A program made the translations under genes and the position numbers. Shown here piece after piece: positions 35,393-45,700 of a stretch of DNA of 64,000 bases. The stretch's first letter is position 1; the number at the start of each line of letters is the position of its first letter. Origin of the DNA: Sphingopyxis indica. GTDB lineage: Bacteria; Pseudomonadota; Alphaproteobacteria; Sphingomonadales; Sphingomonadaceae. Location: assembly GCF_900188185.1 (NCBI RefSeq), contig NZ_FZPA01000007.1:1-64000 (forward strand), written 5' to 3'. Under the pieces are notes generated by a model that had not been told where the DNA came from, did not search any database, and saw only the letters and a list, made by a program, of their open reading frames with translations.

Positions 35393-36456
35393 GCGAGACG
35401 CCGAGCGATCCCGCGGCGCGGCGTGCCGCGCGCGCGATCGACGCGCTGCGGCGCGGCTGGGCGCTGCGCATTACCGGCGCCGACGGCGCGCTCGACCTGA
35501 TCGCGGTCGAAAGCGCGCGCGACGCGGCGCTCGCCGGTTTCGCGAGCGGCGACATATTGCTCTCGGGCGAGCGCGCGGTGACGCTCAAGCTCACCAACCA
35601 GCGCCCCGCAGCCACGCCGGGGCCGGTGCGAATCGCGGGCGCGGCGGAGAGCGTCGCGGCGGCGCTTGCGATCGCCGACCCCGCGCTCGATCTCGCCAAT
35701 CCGCTCAAGGGCCCATTCCGCACCGTCGCGACCGGCGGCGAGGCGGCGGCCGCGGCGGCGATGACGATGGCGCGCCACGCGGGGCTGCTCCCGGCCTTTT
35801 TCGTGCGCGACGCGTCGGGCGAGGCCGAGACCGAGTGTTCGGCGGGCGATGTTGCGGCGCTGCTCGACCCGGCGCGGCTCGAGATCGCGGCGCGCGCCCG
35901 GCTGCCCGTCGAAGCGAGCGAAAGCGCCGAGATCGTCGCCTTCCGCTCGCCCGAGGAGGCGTCGGACCATGTCGCGCTGCTGATCGGCAAGCGCGACGCG
36001 AACCCGCCCGTCGTGCGGCTGCACAGCGAATGCCTGACCGGCGACGTGCTCGGCAGCCTCAAATGCGATTGCGGGCCGCAGCTCCATGCCGCGCTTCACG
36101 CGATGGCCGGCGCGCCGTGGGGGGTGCTGCTCTATTTGAGGCAAGAGGGGCGCGGGATCGGCCTCGTCAACAAGCTGCGCGCCTATGCGCTGCAGGATCA
36201 GGGCTATGACACGGTCGATGCCAATTTGCGCCTCGGTTTTCCGGTCGAGGCGCGCGATTTCGCGATCGCCGCACGGATGCTCGAGCTGCTCCACGTCCCG
36301 CGCATCCGGTTGATGACCAACAACCCCGAAAAGGTCGCGCGGCTGGAAAAGGAGGGCGTCGAAGTGGTCGAGCGCTTACCGCTCGCGCTGCCGGCCAATC
36401 CGCACAACGAACGCTATCTCGCGACGAAGCGCGACCGGACGGGGCATCAGCTCTGA
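35389..36456 (+). CDS. ribA: GTP cyclohydrolase II
   Basis: First step of riboflavin synthesis. 355 residues starting at TTG 35389, which overlaps the xth stop by four bases. The C-terminal 200 residues are the catalytic domain, with zinc ligands in CLTGDVLGSLKCDCG, YLRQEGRGIGLVNKL, YDTVDANLRLGFPVEARDF and MTNNPEKV. The N-terminal 150 residues look like a degenerate extra domain, not a DHBP synthase. No FMN riboswitch is possible here, since the gene overlaps xth. Confidence 0.92.
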   Translation: MSETPSDPAARRAARAIDALRRGWALRITGADGALDLIAVESARDAALAGFASGDILLSGERAVTLKLTNQRPAATPGPVRIAGAAESVAAALAIADPALDLANPLKGPFRTVATGGEAAAAAAMTMARHAGLLPAFFVRDASGEAETECSAGDVAALLDPARLEIAARARLPVEASESAEIVAFRSPEEASDHVALLIGKRDANPPVVRLHSECLTGDVLGSLKCDCGPQLHAALHAMAGAPWGVLLYLRQEGRGIGLVNKLRAYALQDQGYDTVDANLRLGFPVEARDFAIAARMLELLHVPRIRLMTNNPEKVARLEKEGVEVVERLPLALPANPHNERYLATKRDRTGHQL

Positions 36457-36474
36457 CCGCGAGGTCGCTATTTC

Positions 36475-36556
36475 GACTCGCACAAAGGCACGAAGCCACA
36501 AAGACCATACCCCACCGTTTGGGGAATCTTTGTGGCTTCGTGCCTTTGTGCGAGTC
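36475..36556. repeat. Palindromic repeat with 30-base perfect arms, CTTTGTG family copy 2
   Basis: Arms 36475-36504 and 36527-36556 are exact reverse complements, built of GACTCG, CACAAAGG, CACGAAGC and CACAAAGA units. The loop contains a nested 5-bp stem (CCCCA/TGGGG). It fills the 103-bp gap where ribA and the response-regulator gene converge and could fold as a cruciform or terminate both. Confidence 0.85.
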
Positions 36557-36559
36557 AAT

Positions 36560-37366
36560 TCAATGCACGAACCTTGCCACCACGTCGCGGTAGCTGCGGC
36601 TGACCTTCACCTGCGCGCCCGATCCGAGGACGAGGAAGCATTCGCCGTTGGTGTGCGGCTTGACCTGCTTGACCTGCGACAGATTGACGATCGTCGAGCG
36701 GTGGACGCGCTGGAAATTCCGCGGGTCGAGCCGCTTTTCCAGATCCTTCATCGTCTCGCGCAGGATCAGGCTGTTGTCGGCGGTATAGATGCACATATAG
36801 TCGCCCGCGGCGTCGATGCGTTCGATGCTGTCGACGTCGACGCGGAAGATCTGGCCGCGATCCTTGATATTGATCATCTTTTCATAGCGCTCGGCCGCCG
36901 GCGCCTCGGCGGCATGTTCGCTGTCATATTCCTCGACCGCTTCGGGCGCGACTTCGGCAAGCACATTTTTGAGCCGCTCGACCTCGGCCGCGCCGCGCTT
37001 TTCGGTGAGGCGCTGGCGCACCCGGTCGAGCGCGTCGGCGAGCCGTTCGGGCTCGACCGGCTTGACCAGATAATCGACCGCCTGCGCTTCGAAGGCGCGG
37101 ATGGCATGGTCGGAGTAAGCGGTGACGAAGACGACGAGCGGCGGCTCGACCTCCATCAACCCCTGAATCACCGAAAATCCGTCGAATCCGGGCATCTGGA
37201 TGTCGAGGAAGACGAGGTCGGGCTTGTGCGTCTTGATCTTGCGGATGGCCTCGCGGCCGTTCTGGGCGGTGTCGACCACTTCGACATCGGGATGCGCTTC
37301 GAGCCGCAATTGCAGGCCCTGGGTCGCCAATTTCTCATCATCCACCAGGATGGTTCTGATCGTCAT
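36560..37366 (-). CDS. LytTR-family response regulator
   Basis: 268 residues. Receiver domain (about 1-120) with phospho-acceptor in LVFLDIQMPGFDGF and the switch residues VFVTAYSDHA and KPVE. A linker of about 45 residues is acidic and Ala-rich. The C-terminal LytTR DNA-binding domain has DRGQIFRVDVDSIERIDAAG, YMCIYT, and FQRVHRSTIVNLSQV. It binds direct repeats upstream of targets. It overlaps the kinase gene by four bases (ATGA), so the two are co-translated partners. Confidence 0.93.
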   Translation of the reverse strand: MTIRTILVDDEKLATQGLQLRLEAHPDVEVVDTAQNGREAIRKIKTHKPDLVFLDIQMPGFDGFSVIQGLMEVEPPLVVFVTAYSDHAIRAFEAQAVDYLVKPVEPERLADALDRVRQRLTEKRGAAEVERLKNVLAEVAPEAVEEYDSEHAAEAPAAERYEKMINIKDRGQIFRVDVDSIERIDAAGDYMCIYTADNSLILRETMKDLEKRLDPRNFQRVHRSTIVNLSQVKQVKPHTNGECFLVLGSGAQVKVSRSYRDVVARFVH

Positions 37367-38487
37367 GTTTGTCCGGTTCCAATCCTTGCTTGTCCATCGG
37401 GTTGAAACGGAAACTCGATCGTGACCGTGAAGCCGCCGTTCGCACCCGCCTGCGCCTCGAAACGCTGCTGATCGCCAAAAGCCTGGGCCAGCCGGTCTCG
37501 GATGTTTGCTAAACCCACGCCGGTCGATTCCGTTGCATGCCCCGTCGTGGGGTCGGGGCTGCCCGCTGGCAATCCCGTGCCGGTGTCGGTCACGACAATC
37601 CGAACCTTTTCACCGGCCAGCTGTGCCGAAATGGTGATGTCGGCGCCTTCTTCCTGCGGGGTGACGGCGTATTTGATCGCATTTTCGATCAGCGGCTGGA
37701 GCAGAAGCGAGGGCAGGCGCGCGCGCGATACGGCGGGGTCGATCGCGAAATGCGGGCGCAGCCGGTCCTCGAAACGCATTTTCTCGATGTCGAGATAGAG
37801 CTTCAGCGTCTCGATCTCCTGCGCCAGCGTGACGCGCGCGGTCGGCTCGTTGGCGAGCGTGTAGCGCAGGAAGGCCGACAGGCGCGAGAGCATCGCGTTC
37901 GCAGGCTCGGACTGCTTGAGCAGCACCAGCGTCGAAATGCTGTTCAGCGTGTTGAACAGGAAGTGCGGGTTGAGCTGGTAGCGCAGCATCGCGAGCTGCG
38001 CCGACGCCGCCTGCGCCTCGAGCCGCAACATGCGGTCATTCTGTTCCTCGAGCTGGAGGAAATAGTTGATCGCATAATAGAGCGCCGACCAAGCGCCGAG
38101 TGAGGTCGCGTCGACATAGACGAGCGCGAGGAGCAGCCCGGTGAAGCCCGATTCGCTGTCGGGCTTCAATATCTGCAGGAACCAGGCGTCGATGAAGGCC
38201 CAGATCGCGGTTGCGGTCGCGAGCAGGCCGAAGCTCGCACCCCACATCAGGATCGGGCGGCGGTTGATCAGCGCGCGATAGCAGACCGAAAGCAGCAGGC
38301 TGAGCGAAAAGCCGGTGATCGCCGAGACGAGCACGGGCAACAGGAAGTCGAAGCTCTGCCCGCCGGCGAGCCCCGACACGCCGCGCAGCCCGAGCCACGC
38401 GATCCATCCGGCGATCTGGAGGTTCCAGAAGGCGCGGACCTTGTTGCCGAAGAAAGGCCCCGGCGAGGAAAGACCGAAAAGCGGCAT
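37363..38487 (-). CDS. LytS/YpdA-type membrane histidine kinase
   Basis: 374 residues. About four N-terminal membrane helices (about 20-140), then the His_kinase domain with LRYQLNPHFLFNTLNSIST (phospho-acceptor His near 204) and the ATPase motifs LLLQPLIENAIKYA (N box), VTDTGTGLP and STGVGLANIRDRL. Signal unknown; there is no large periplasmic sensor. Partner of the LytTR regulator encoded just downstream. Confidence 0.92.
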   Translation of the reverse strand: MPLFGLSSPGPFFGNKVRAFWNLQIAGWIAWLGLRGVSGLAGGQSFDFLLPVLVSAITGFSLSLLLSVCYRALINRRPILMWGASFGLLATATAIWAFIDAWFLQILKPDSESGFTGLLLALVYVDATSLGAWSALYYAINYFLQLEEQNDRMLRLEAQAASAQLAMLRYQLNPHFLFNTLNSISTLVLLKQSEPANAMLSRLSAFLRYTLANEPTARVTLAQEIETLKLYLDIEKMRFEDRLRPHFAIDPAVSRARLPSLLLQPLIENAIKYAVTPQEEGADITISAQLAGEKVRIVVTDTGTGLPAGSPDPTTGHATESTGVGLANIRDRLAQAFGDQQRFEAQAGANGGFTVTIEFPFQPDGQARIGTGQT

Positions 38488-38548
38488 CGAGGGGGTCTGG
38501 CTTGCTATATTCGCTGTCCCGGCGCGACGCGCCGGTCCCGGCGCGGCA

Positions 38549-39073
38549 TCATTCGGCCGCGACCGGCGCCGCGTGCGTGTCGCTGCGCTGGCGCGCCTGC
38601 CCGAGCGGCTGCAATTCGGAGCGATGCTTCCACATCAGCTCGCCATAGCCGAGCGCGCGGCCGTCGTGCGCCGTGATCGTCACGGGTCCGATCGGCTGCT
38701 CGTCGCGCGCATCGACGAGCACGGGGGTCGAGGGGACGCCTGCGCCCCACTTCTCGCCCCATTGCCTGAGCGCGATCATCGCGGGAAGCAGTTCGATGCC
38801 CTTCTGCGTGAGCTGATAGCGCACCTTGCGGCGATCCTCGGCCATCACCTCGCGCGCCATGATGCCATGATCGACGAGCCGCGACAGCCGGTTCGACAGG
38901 ATGTTGCGCGCGATGCTCAGCTCCTGCTGGAACTCTTCGAAATGATGGACGCCGTTGAAGGCGGCGCGCAGGATCATGAACGACCAGCGCTCGCCCATCG
39001 CTTCGAGCGCGAGCGGCAGCGCGCAGCTTCCATTCAGGTCGTTGAGCGGTTCGCGTAGCTTGTCCATCCCCAA
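38549..39073 (-). CDS. HxlR-family transcriptional regulator
   Basis: 174 residues. Winged helix-turn-helix of the HxlR/MarR-like family: CALPLALEAMGERWSFMILR (about 17-36), GVHHFEEFQQELSIARNILS, and LVDHGIMAREVMAEDRRKVRYQLT. The C-terminal 70 residues form a small extra domain (PVTITAHDGRALGYGELMWK) seen in longer HxlR proteins. Usual role: local repressor or activator responding to redox or electrophiles. Targets unknown. Confidence 0.85.
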   Translation of the reverse strand: MGMDKLREPLNDLNGSCALPLALEAMGERWSFMILRAAFNGVHHFEEFQQELSIARNILSNRLSRLVDHGIMAREVMAEDRRKVRYQLTQKGIELLPAMIALRQWGEKWGAGVPSTPVLVDARDEQPIGPVTITAHDGRALGYGELMWKHRSELQPLGQARQRSDTHAAPVAAE

Positions 39074-39120
39074 GCACTAACCCATTATGCGGGGCAAAGC
39101 CAAATTTTTTGGCATATTGG

Positions 39121-40386
39121 TCATAGCGCCGCGCGCATCGCGGCAAGCCGCGTTTCGAGCAGGCGAAGCTGGCTGTCGCGGGTCAGCGCCGCGGGTATTT
39201 CGCGACGCGTCGCGATGCCGCGATCCGCGAGACGGCTTAGAAAGGCCGCGATCTCGGCCTCGTCGGTCGTCGCGATGCCCAGTTCGTGGCGCGCGACCAG
39301 CCGCCCCGAATCCGAACCGGGGTTCGCCAGCGCGATGATCGGACGCCCCGACCCCGCATATTCGAACAGCTTGCCGGGCAGCAGCGTGTCCTCCCACGCG
39401 TCGGTGCCGACAACGAGGATCGCGGCATCGGCCTGCGCCTGCGCGGCGAGCGCTTCGCCGCGCGCGACGCGCCCGCGGTCGGCAATCGCGAGGCGCGGGA
39501 AATCGCGCGCGATCTGGCGAACGACGTCGGGCTCGGAGCCGTAGAAGTCGATCGCGACGGGGAGCCCGAGGCTGTCGGCGGCGCGCAGCAGCGGCGTCAT
39601 GTCGCGGCGATCGCCATAGAGGATGCCGGTATAGACGAGCCGCAGCCGGCCGGGATCGCGGCGATGGGGCGGCGCGGCCTCGCCCGGATCGACCCCGTTC
39701 ATCACCGTAAGCAGCCGGTCGGCGAGCTCGGGGTAATTTGCGGCATATTGCGCGGTCATCCCGCCGCTCACCGCGACCACCAGATCGGCGGCACCAAGCA
39801 TCGCCCGCTCGTGCCGGGGTTCGAGGGGCTTGTAGAGGCGCGCCGACCATTTGTAGGGATTATGCGCCCATATGTCGCGATTGTCGGCGACGAACAGCGC
39901 CCCGCATTTCCGCGCCACCGCGCGCGCGGCGCCATGCACCGAAAAGGGCAGCGCGGTCGAGAGCACGACATCGGGCGCCCCCTCCTTGCCGATCGTCGCC
40001 AGCGCGCGGCGCCGCATCGCGCGCGCGACGGGCCAGACATGGTCGGGCCAGGACAAGAGGCGCACCGCGGTGCTCAGCCGCTGGGCGAGCGCGCCGCGAT
40101 CGGCGCGAAAGCTCGACAGCCGGGTGAGCCAGCCGTCGCGCACATAATCGACCTCGAAGCCCGTCAGGTCTGCGGCAAAGGTCGGCGGCACCGCCTCGCT
40201 CGCCCCCGCGACGACGCTCACCTTCCAGCCGCGCGCGGCGAAATAGCGCGCCATCGCGGCCGGACGCGACGAGCCGATCGCGTTGGCCGGCGGAAACCAA
40301 TAGGCGAAGATCATCAGATGCGGACGCGCTCCCCCACGCCCCGGCACTGCAGGCAAAGCCGTCGAATCGAGAGCATCGGTCCCCAT
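39121..40386 (-). CDS. Glycosyltransferase, GT4-like (GT-B fold)
   Basis: 421 residues from the ATG at 40386 (GGGAG just upstream). N-terminal segment LMIFAYWFPPANAIGSSRPAAMARYFAARG, typical of GT4 enzymes of the WbuB type. Centre ADLVVAVSGGMTAQY, then LRLVYTGILYGDRRDMTPLL, and a C-terminal donor-binding part with LLPGKLFEYAGSGRPIIALA. It probably adds a sugar to an exported polysaccharide. No polysaccharide cluster surrounds it, so its product is unknown. Confidence 0.8.
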   Translation of the reverse strand: MGTDALDSTALPAVPGRGGARPHLMIFAYWFPPANAIGSSRPAAMARYFAARGWKVSVVAGASEAVPPTFAADLTGFEVDYVRDGWLTRLSSFRADRGALAQRLSTAVRLLSWPDHVWPVARAMRRRALATIGKEGAPDVVLSTALPFSVHGAARAVARKCGALFVADNRDIWAHNPYKWSARLYKPLEPRHERAMLGAADLVVAVSGGMTAQYAANYPELADRLLTVMNGVDPGEAAPPHRRDPGRLRLVYTGILYGDRRDMTPLLRAADSLGLPVAIDFYGSEPDVVRQIARDFPRLAIADRGRVARGEALAAQAQADAAILVVGTDAWEDTLLPGKLFEYAGSGRPIIALANPGSDSGRLVARHELGIATTDEAEIAAFLSRLADRGIATRREIPAALTRDSQLRLLETRLAAMRAAL

Positions 40387-40512
40387 CGCTCCCGGTCGTA
40401 GAGGGCGCGGGGAATGCTTCCAACAGGCTTTACCAAAGTTGCTAACCTCCCCTGCGCCGGCGCACATAACTTTCGCGTTGCAATTATTGCACCGGAACCG
40501 ACATTAGGAGCG

Positions 40513-42606
40513 ATGCTGAGGCAATATGAACTTGTCGAGCGCGTGCGCGCCTATGACCCCGACGTTGACGAGGGATTGCTCAATCGCGCCTATGTCTTCA
40601 CGGTCCAGAAGCACGGCAGCCAGAAGCGCGCCTCGGGCGACCCCTATTTCAGTCATCCGGTCGAAGTCGCGGGGATTTTGACCGATCTTCACCTCGACAG
40701 CGAAACGATCGTCACCGCGCTGCTCCACGATACGCTCGAGGACACGCTGACCACGCCCGAGGAGATCGAGCGATTGTTCGGCAGCGACGTCGGCCGGCTC
40801 GTCGATGGCGTCACCAAGCTTTCGAAGATCGAGGCGCAGACCGAGAATGAGCGCGCGGCGGAAAATCTGCGCAAATTCCTGCTCGCCATGTCGGACGACA
40901 TCCGCGTGCTGCTGGTCAAGCTCGCCGACCGGCTGCACAATATGCGCACGCTGCATTTCATCCAGAATCCCGACAAGCGCCGCCGCATCGCCAAGGAGAC
41001 GATGGACATCTATGCCCCGCTCGCCGAGCGGATCGGCATGTATGAATATATGCGCGAGATGCAGCTGCTCGCCTTTCGCGAGCTCGAACCGGAGGCCTAT
41101 GCGACGATCACCGGCCGCCTCGCCAAGCTGACCGCGGGGGGCAAGGACAAGGTCGCCGCGATCAGCCGCGAGTTCAAGGAGCTGCTCGCCGAGGCGGGAA
41201 TCGACGCCGAGGTGTCGGGGCGCGAAAAACATCCCTATTCGATCTGGCGCAAGATGCAGGAGCGCCACGTCAGCTTCGAGCAGGTGACCGACATCATCGC
41301 CTTTCGGGTGATCACCCCGACCGAGGCCGACTGCTATGCGGCGCTGGGGGTGCTCCACCGCAAGTGGAAAATGGTGCCCGGGCGCTTCAAGGACTATATC
41401 TCGACGCCCAAGCGCAACGGTTACAAGTCGCTGCACACGACGATCATGCACAACCAGAATATGCGGATCGAAATCCAGATCCGCAGCCGCGCAATGCACG
41501 AACAGTCCGAATTCGGCTTCGCCGCGCACTGGGCGTACAAGCAGGGCGGCAGCACCCCCGACGGGCAGGCGGGGTGGATCCGCGACCTGATCGAAATCCT
41601 CGAACAGACGCACGACCCCGACGAGCTGCTCGAAAATACGCGCATCGCGATGTATCAGGACCGCATCTTCGCCTTCACGCCGAAGGGGGTGCTGCACCAG
41701 CTGCCCAAGGGCGCGACGCCGATCGACTTCGCCTATGCCGTCCATACCGGCCTCGGCGATCGCACGGTGGGGGCAAAGGTCAACGGGCGGCTCGTGCCGC
41801 TGCGCACTCAGCTCGCGAACGGCGACACGGTCGAAATATTGTCGTCGGACAAGCAGACGCCGCAACCGGCATGGCTCGGCTTCGCGGTGACGGGCAAGGC
41901 GCGCGCCGCGATCCGCCGCCATGTGCGCTCGAAGGAAAAGGTCGAGCTCGCGGCGCTCGGGCGCAAGATGTATGACGAGATCGTCGCGCGCCTGCCGGGG
42001 CGGATCGGCGACAAGGCGCGCGCCGCGGCGATCGAGCGGCTCAAGCTCGACGACGATACCGCGCTCTATGTCGCGATCGGCAAGCGCCAGCTTTCCGACG
42101 ATGCGGTGATGGAGGCGCTCGTCCCCGGCATCACCGCCGAGAAGAAGTCGAAGCCGGGCAAGCTCAGGCAGGGCGCGGCGGTGTCGATCGAGGGGCTGCC
42201 CCCCGGCGTCGCCTACAAGCTCGCCGACTGCTGCCACCCCGTTCCCGGCGACCGCATCGTCGGCCTCGCGCGCGAGGGCGAGGGGATCGAGGTGCATGTC
42301 ATCGACTGCCCCAGCCTCGCCGACGGCATCGACGCCGACTGGATCGACCTGCGCTGGCAGGAGGACAGCGAGGGCGGCAATGCGCGGCTGTGCGTCGTGA
42401 TCCGCAACGAACCCGGTACGCTCGCCGAAATGTCGGGCATCCTCGCCGCCAATTCGGCGAACATCACCAATTTGCGCCTGTCGAACCGCGAGGGCGAGTT
42501 CCACACCTATGACATCGTCGTCGAGGTGCGCGACGTCCACCATCTGATGCGCATCCTGTCGGCGCTCCGCGCGTCGGACACGGTGGTTCAGGCCGAGCGG
42601 CTTTAG
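40513..42606 (+). CDS. rsh: Bifunctional (p)ppGpp synthetase/hydrolase, RelA/SpoT homologue
   Basis: 697 residues from the ATG at 40513 with AGGAG two to seven bases upstream. HD hydrolase domain (HDTLEDTLTT; LADRLHNMRTL), synthetase domain (REKHPYSIWRKMQERHVSFE; YISTPKRNGYKSLHTT), TGS (FAYAVHTGLGDRTVGAKVNG), zinc-finger-like CCHPVPGD, and C-terminal ACT (LCVVIRNEPGTLAEMSGILA). The HD metal residues are intact, so it should both make and degrade the alarmone. Single-copy stringent-response enzyme in alphaproteobacteria. Confidence 0.95.
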   Translation: MLRQYELVERVRAYDPDVDEGLLNRAYVFTVQKHGSQKRASGDPYFSHPVEVAGILTDLHLDSETIVTALLHDTLEDTLTTPEEIERLFGSDVGRLVDGVTKLSKIEAQTENERAAENLRKFLLAMSDDIRVLLVKLADRLHNMRTLHFIQNPDKRRRIAKETMDIYAPLAERIGMYEYMREMQLLAFRELEPEAYATITGRLAKLTAGGKDKVAAISREFKELLAEAGIDAEVSGREKHPYSIWRKMQERHVSFEQVTDIIAFRVITPTEADCYAALGVLHRKWKMVPGRFKDYISTPKRNGYKSLHTTIMHNQNMRIEIQIRSRAMHEQSEFGFAAHWAYKQGGSTPDGQAGWIRDLIEILEQTHDPDELLENTRIAMYQDRIFAFTPKGVLHQLPKGATPIDFAYAVHTGLGDRTVGAKVNGRLVPLRTQLANGDTVEILSSDKQTPQPAWLGFAVTGKARAAIRRHVRSKEKVELAALGRKMYDEIVARLPGRIGDKARAAAIERLKLDDDTALYVAIGKRQLSDDAVMEALVPGITAEKKSKPGKLRQGAAVSIEGLPPGVAYKLADCCHPVPGDRIVGLAREGEGIEVHVIDCPSLADGIDADWIDLRWQEDSEGGNARLCVVIRNEPGTLAEMSGILAANSANITNLRLSNREGEFHTYDIVVEVRDVHHLMRILSALRASDTVVQAERL

Positions 42607-42660
42607 GTGGGATTGCAACGGCCGCTTTGGGGCGGGGAACTGACGTTCGCCTGCTCTCTT

Positions 42661-42735
42661 TCGTCATCCCGGACTTGATCCGGGATCCACAGCAGCGCCG
42701 AAGTCATGGGCCCCGGATCAAGTCCGGGGTGACGA
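42661..42735. repeat. REP-like palindrome, GTCATCCCGG family, copy 2
   Basis: Left arm TCGTCATCCCGGACTTGATC (from 42661) and right arm ending GATCAAGTCCGGGGTGACGA (to 42735) are near-exact reverse complements. Located where rsh and the giant cytochrome gene converge. Related to 33306-33381. Confidence 0.75.
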
Positions 42736-42777
42736 TGATAAATAGGGCAGCAACCGGTCGGACCCGGACATTCGCCA

Positions 42778-45700
42778 TCAATTTTCGTAGAGAAGCGGCG
42801 GCCGCCAGCTCTTATCGTCCACGGCGTCGCTGACCTTGTAGACCAGCCCCTTGCTGTTCAGGAACAGTCTCTCCATCTCGCTGCGCGTGAAGGGGCGCGA
42901 TCCGATGCGGCCGAAGATCGCCACCTGTCCGCCGGTTTCGTCGACCGCGCGGTCGCGGTCGAGGCCTTTCGATAGCGACAGCGCCGGCGCGGGGGTCTTC
43001 GCCCACGCGATCAGCTCGGGCGCCGGCCGGGGCGAGAAGCCATAGAGGCCCGGATTGTCGGGGCTGGTGAGCTGGAGCACCTTGATGCCGTTCCTCCCGT
43101 CAGCGACATAGGCGAAGAGCGAGGCGTTGGTCGTCCCGACGATCACATCCTCGGCGTCGGTCATCGCGCCGCCAAAGGTCAGCGGCGGCCACGCCGCCGG
43201 CGCCGCGGGCCGGGTGATGTCGACGATCACCAGCCCGTCGGCCTTGGCCGCGACATACATATAGGTGCGCGCGAGATAGAGCTTGCGCGCGTCGGCGATC
43301 CGCACCGTGCCCGCGGGCACCGGCACCGGCCGGTCCATATGGGTGATGTCGAACAGCTTCACCCCCTCGGCGTCGGTGACCCAGAGGTAGCGGAACTGCA
43401 CCGCGCTCGCGCGGGCGTCGGTCAGCGGCAGCTCGGCCGTGATCTTCGGTTCGAGGGGGACCGACAGGTCGACGACGATCAGGCCGCTGGCGGCGGTTAT
43501 ATAGGCATAATTGCCCGCGAGGGTTATGTGCCGCGCCCCGGCGAGCCGGTTATCGGGATTCCAGGTCAGCGCGCGCGACAGCTTGTTATTGCGAAACTTG
43601 CCGTCGGCCATCGTGTCGATATCGACGAGGATCAGCCCCTCGACGCTGTCGGTAATCACCGCATAGCGATAGATGGGCGCGAGCGCCTGTTCGTGATTTT
43701 CGGGGAAATTCCGACGGATATAGTCGTTGCGCGCGACGCTGATCGGCTGGGTGGTGCCGATCGCCATGCAGGTCGCATCGGCCGTCCGCACATGCGTATC
43801 GTGGCCGAGCGGCGAGAAGGGGGCGCGGACGATGCGTTCGGAAAAGCCCTTGTTGCCGATCGAGGCGATGTCATAGACGCGGAAACCGCCCTTGCCTTCG
43901 GCGACGAACATATATTCGCCGCGCTGCTGGAGGCAGTTCACCCGGCCGCTCGTGTCCTGGACGATATTGGCGAATTCCTCGAGCGAATGGCTTTCGCCCG
44001 ACCCCTTCTTGTCGAAGGCCTTGCCGCGCACCCAGTTTTTGAGTTCGCGGTGATTCTGTTCGACGTGGAGGCGCCAATAGTCGGGATAGGCATATTTCTG
44101 CAGATAGCTGCCGATCACCGCCTGCGGCTCGTCCCATTCGGTGACGCGCGTCGCCTGAAAACCCTCCTCGAGCCCCGACCAGAGGTTCAGCCCGACGAAA
44201 TTGACGAAATTGGTGCCCATCAACAGCAGCTGCGACATGATCGCATTATTGTCGTCGGCGGCCGACAGGTGACAGTCGGTGCATTGCTTGGTTTCCTGCA
44301 AGCGCACCGTATGCGGGAAATGCGGCGCAAAGGCCTGGCTCGAAAAGCCCGCGGCGGAGATCGGCGGCTGCTGCACATAGATGCGCTCGCGGTTGATGTT
44401 GGTCGATGACAGAATCAGCGCCGAGGAGGAGCGGACCGGCGCGATGATGCCGCGCGCATTGCCGTCCGCGTCGGGCTCGCCGGGCTTGGTCAGCTGGTGC
44501 CGGCCGAGCTGGAACATCTCGTCGCGCGCCACTTGCGGGTTATAGGTCGCGAAGTTGCGCGTCTCCTCGCCCTCGAAATGGTGCATGCTGGTCTTCCAGT
44601 TCGCCTCGATCGGCAAGTGACAGCCGCCGCAGCTCGTCGTCCACGACAAATGGCAGGTGAAGCAGGCCATGCGATCATCGCCGTGCGCGCGGTCGGATTT
44701 CGCTACGCCCGGCCCCCAGCCGAAGCTCCCGTCGTCGGCGCCCGAGCGCGACATCAGCTTGGCGCGCGCCGCCTTGGCATTGAAATGCGGCCCCGGCGTC
44801 ACCGATTGCCTGACCAGGCTGACCTGCCATTCGAGCTTCGGATCGACGATCGAGCGCTGGATCAGCCCGGCGATCTCGCCATCGTCGCCATATTGGAATT
44901 CGAAGCGCCGCCGCCCATCGGGGTTGCGCAGCAGCGCGAGGTTGGTGCCCTGCGGCCGTGCCGCGACGTTCGAGGTCAAAAGGTTCGGCCAGGCATCGGC
45001 GGTGCCGTGGCAATCCCTGCACGAAATCTCGACCGCATTCGCGACCTCGCCCTGGATATAGCCGTTGCCGTGCGCGTCCTGCGCGAAATGGCAGTCGGCG
45101 CACTGCATCCCCTTTTCGGCGTGGATGTCCATCATATGGACCGCCTTGCCGGGGTTGAGGCCGGGCGGCACGAACTTGCCCTCGACCCCCGGCTTTGCGG
45201 GATCGGCGCTCGCGAGGCACAGGTCGCGCTGTTTCGCGTCGCTGTAGCTCGCGCAGCGCTTGCGCCATTTCTCGGGGTCCTCGGGGTCGACGATATGCGC
45301 GGTGTCGGTGCCATAGGTCGCCATATTGCCGCCCTTGTCGAGCAGATTGCCGCTGCGGTCGCGCTTGAAGATGCCGCGGAAGTTCCAGCCGTGGCCGTGA
45401 TAGTCGGCGAACTGGGTGTCCCTGTTGCTGTCGTTGACGTCATAGACGTCGCGCAGGAATTCGACGTCGGACCACAGCCCGCGCGGGCCCGCCCCCTCGG
45501 GATTGCGTTCGAGCACTTCGTGGACCTCGGCGGCGCTCGGATAGCGCTGCTGCTTGTAGGTCCGGTCATACTCCTCGTCGCTCATCCCCGGCGGGCGCGG
45601 CGCGCTGTTGTCGGGGCCGGGCCACATCTGCGGCGCGTCCGATTCATAGTCCCACATCGTGTAGCCGAGGTAGGAGTTCAGGAAGATGTTCGGCTGGTGC

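Noticed and set aside
40504..42618. A 704-codon minus-strand open frame over rsh
   Set aside because: Shadow of the RelA/SpoT gene; no recognisable domains.
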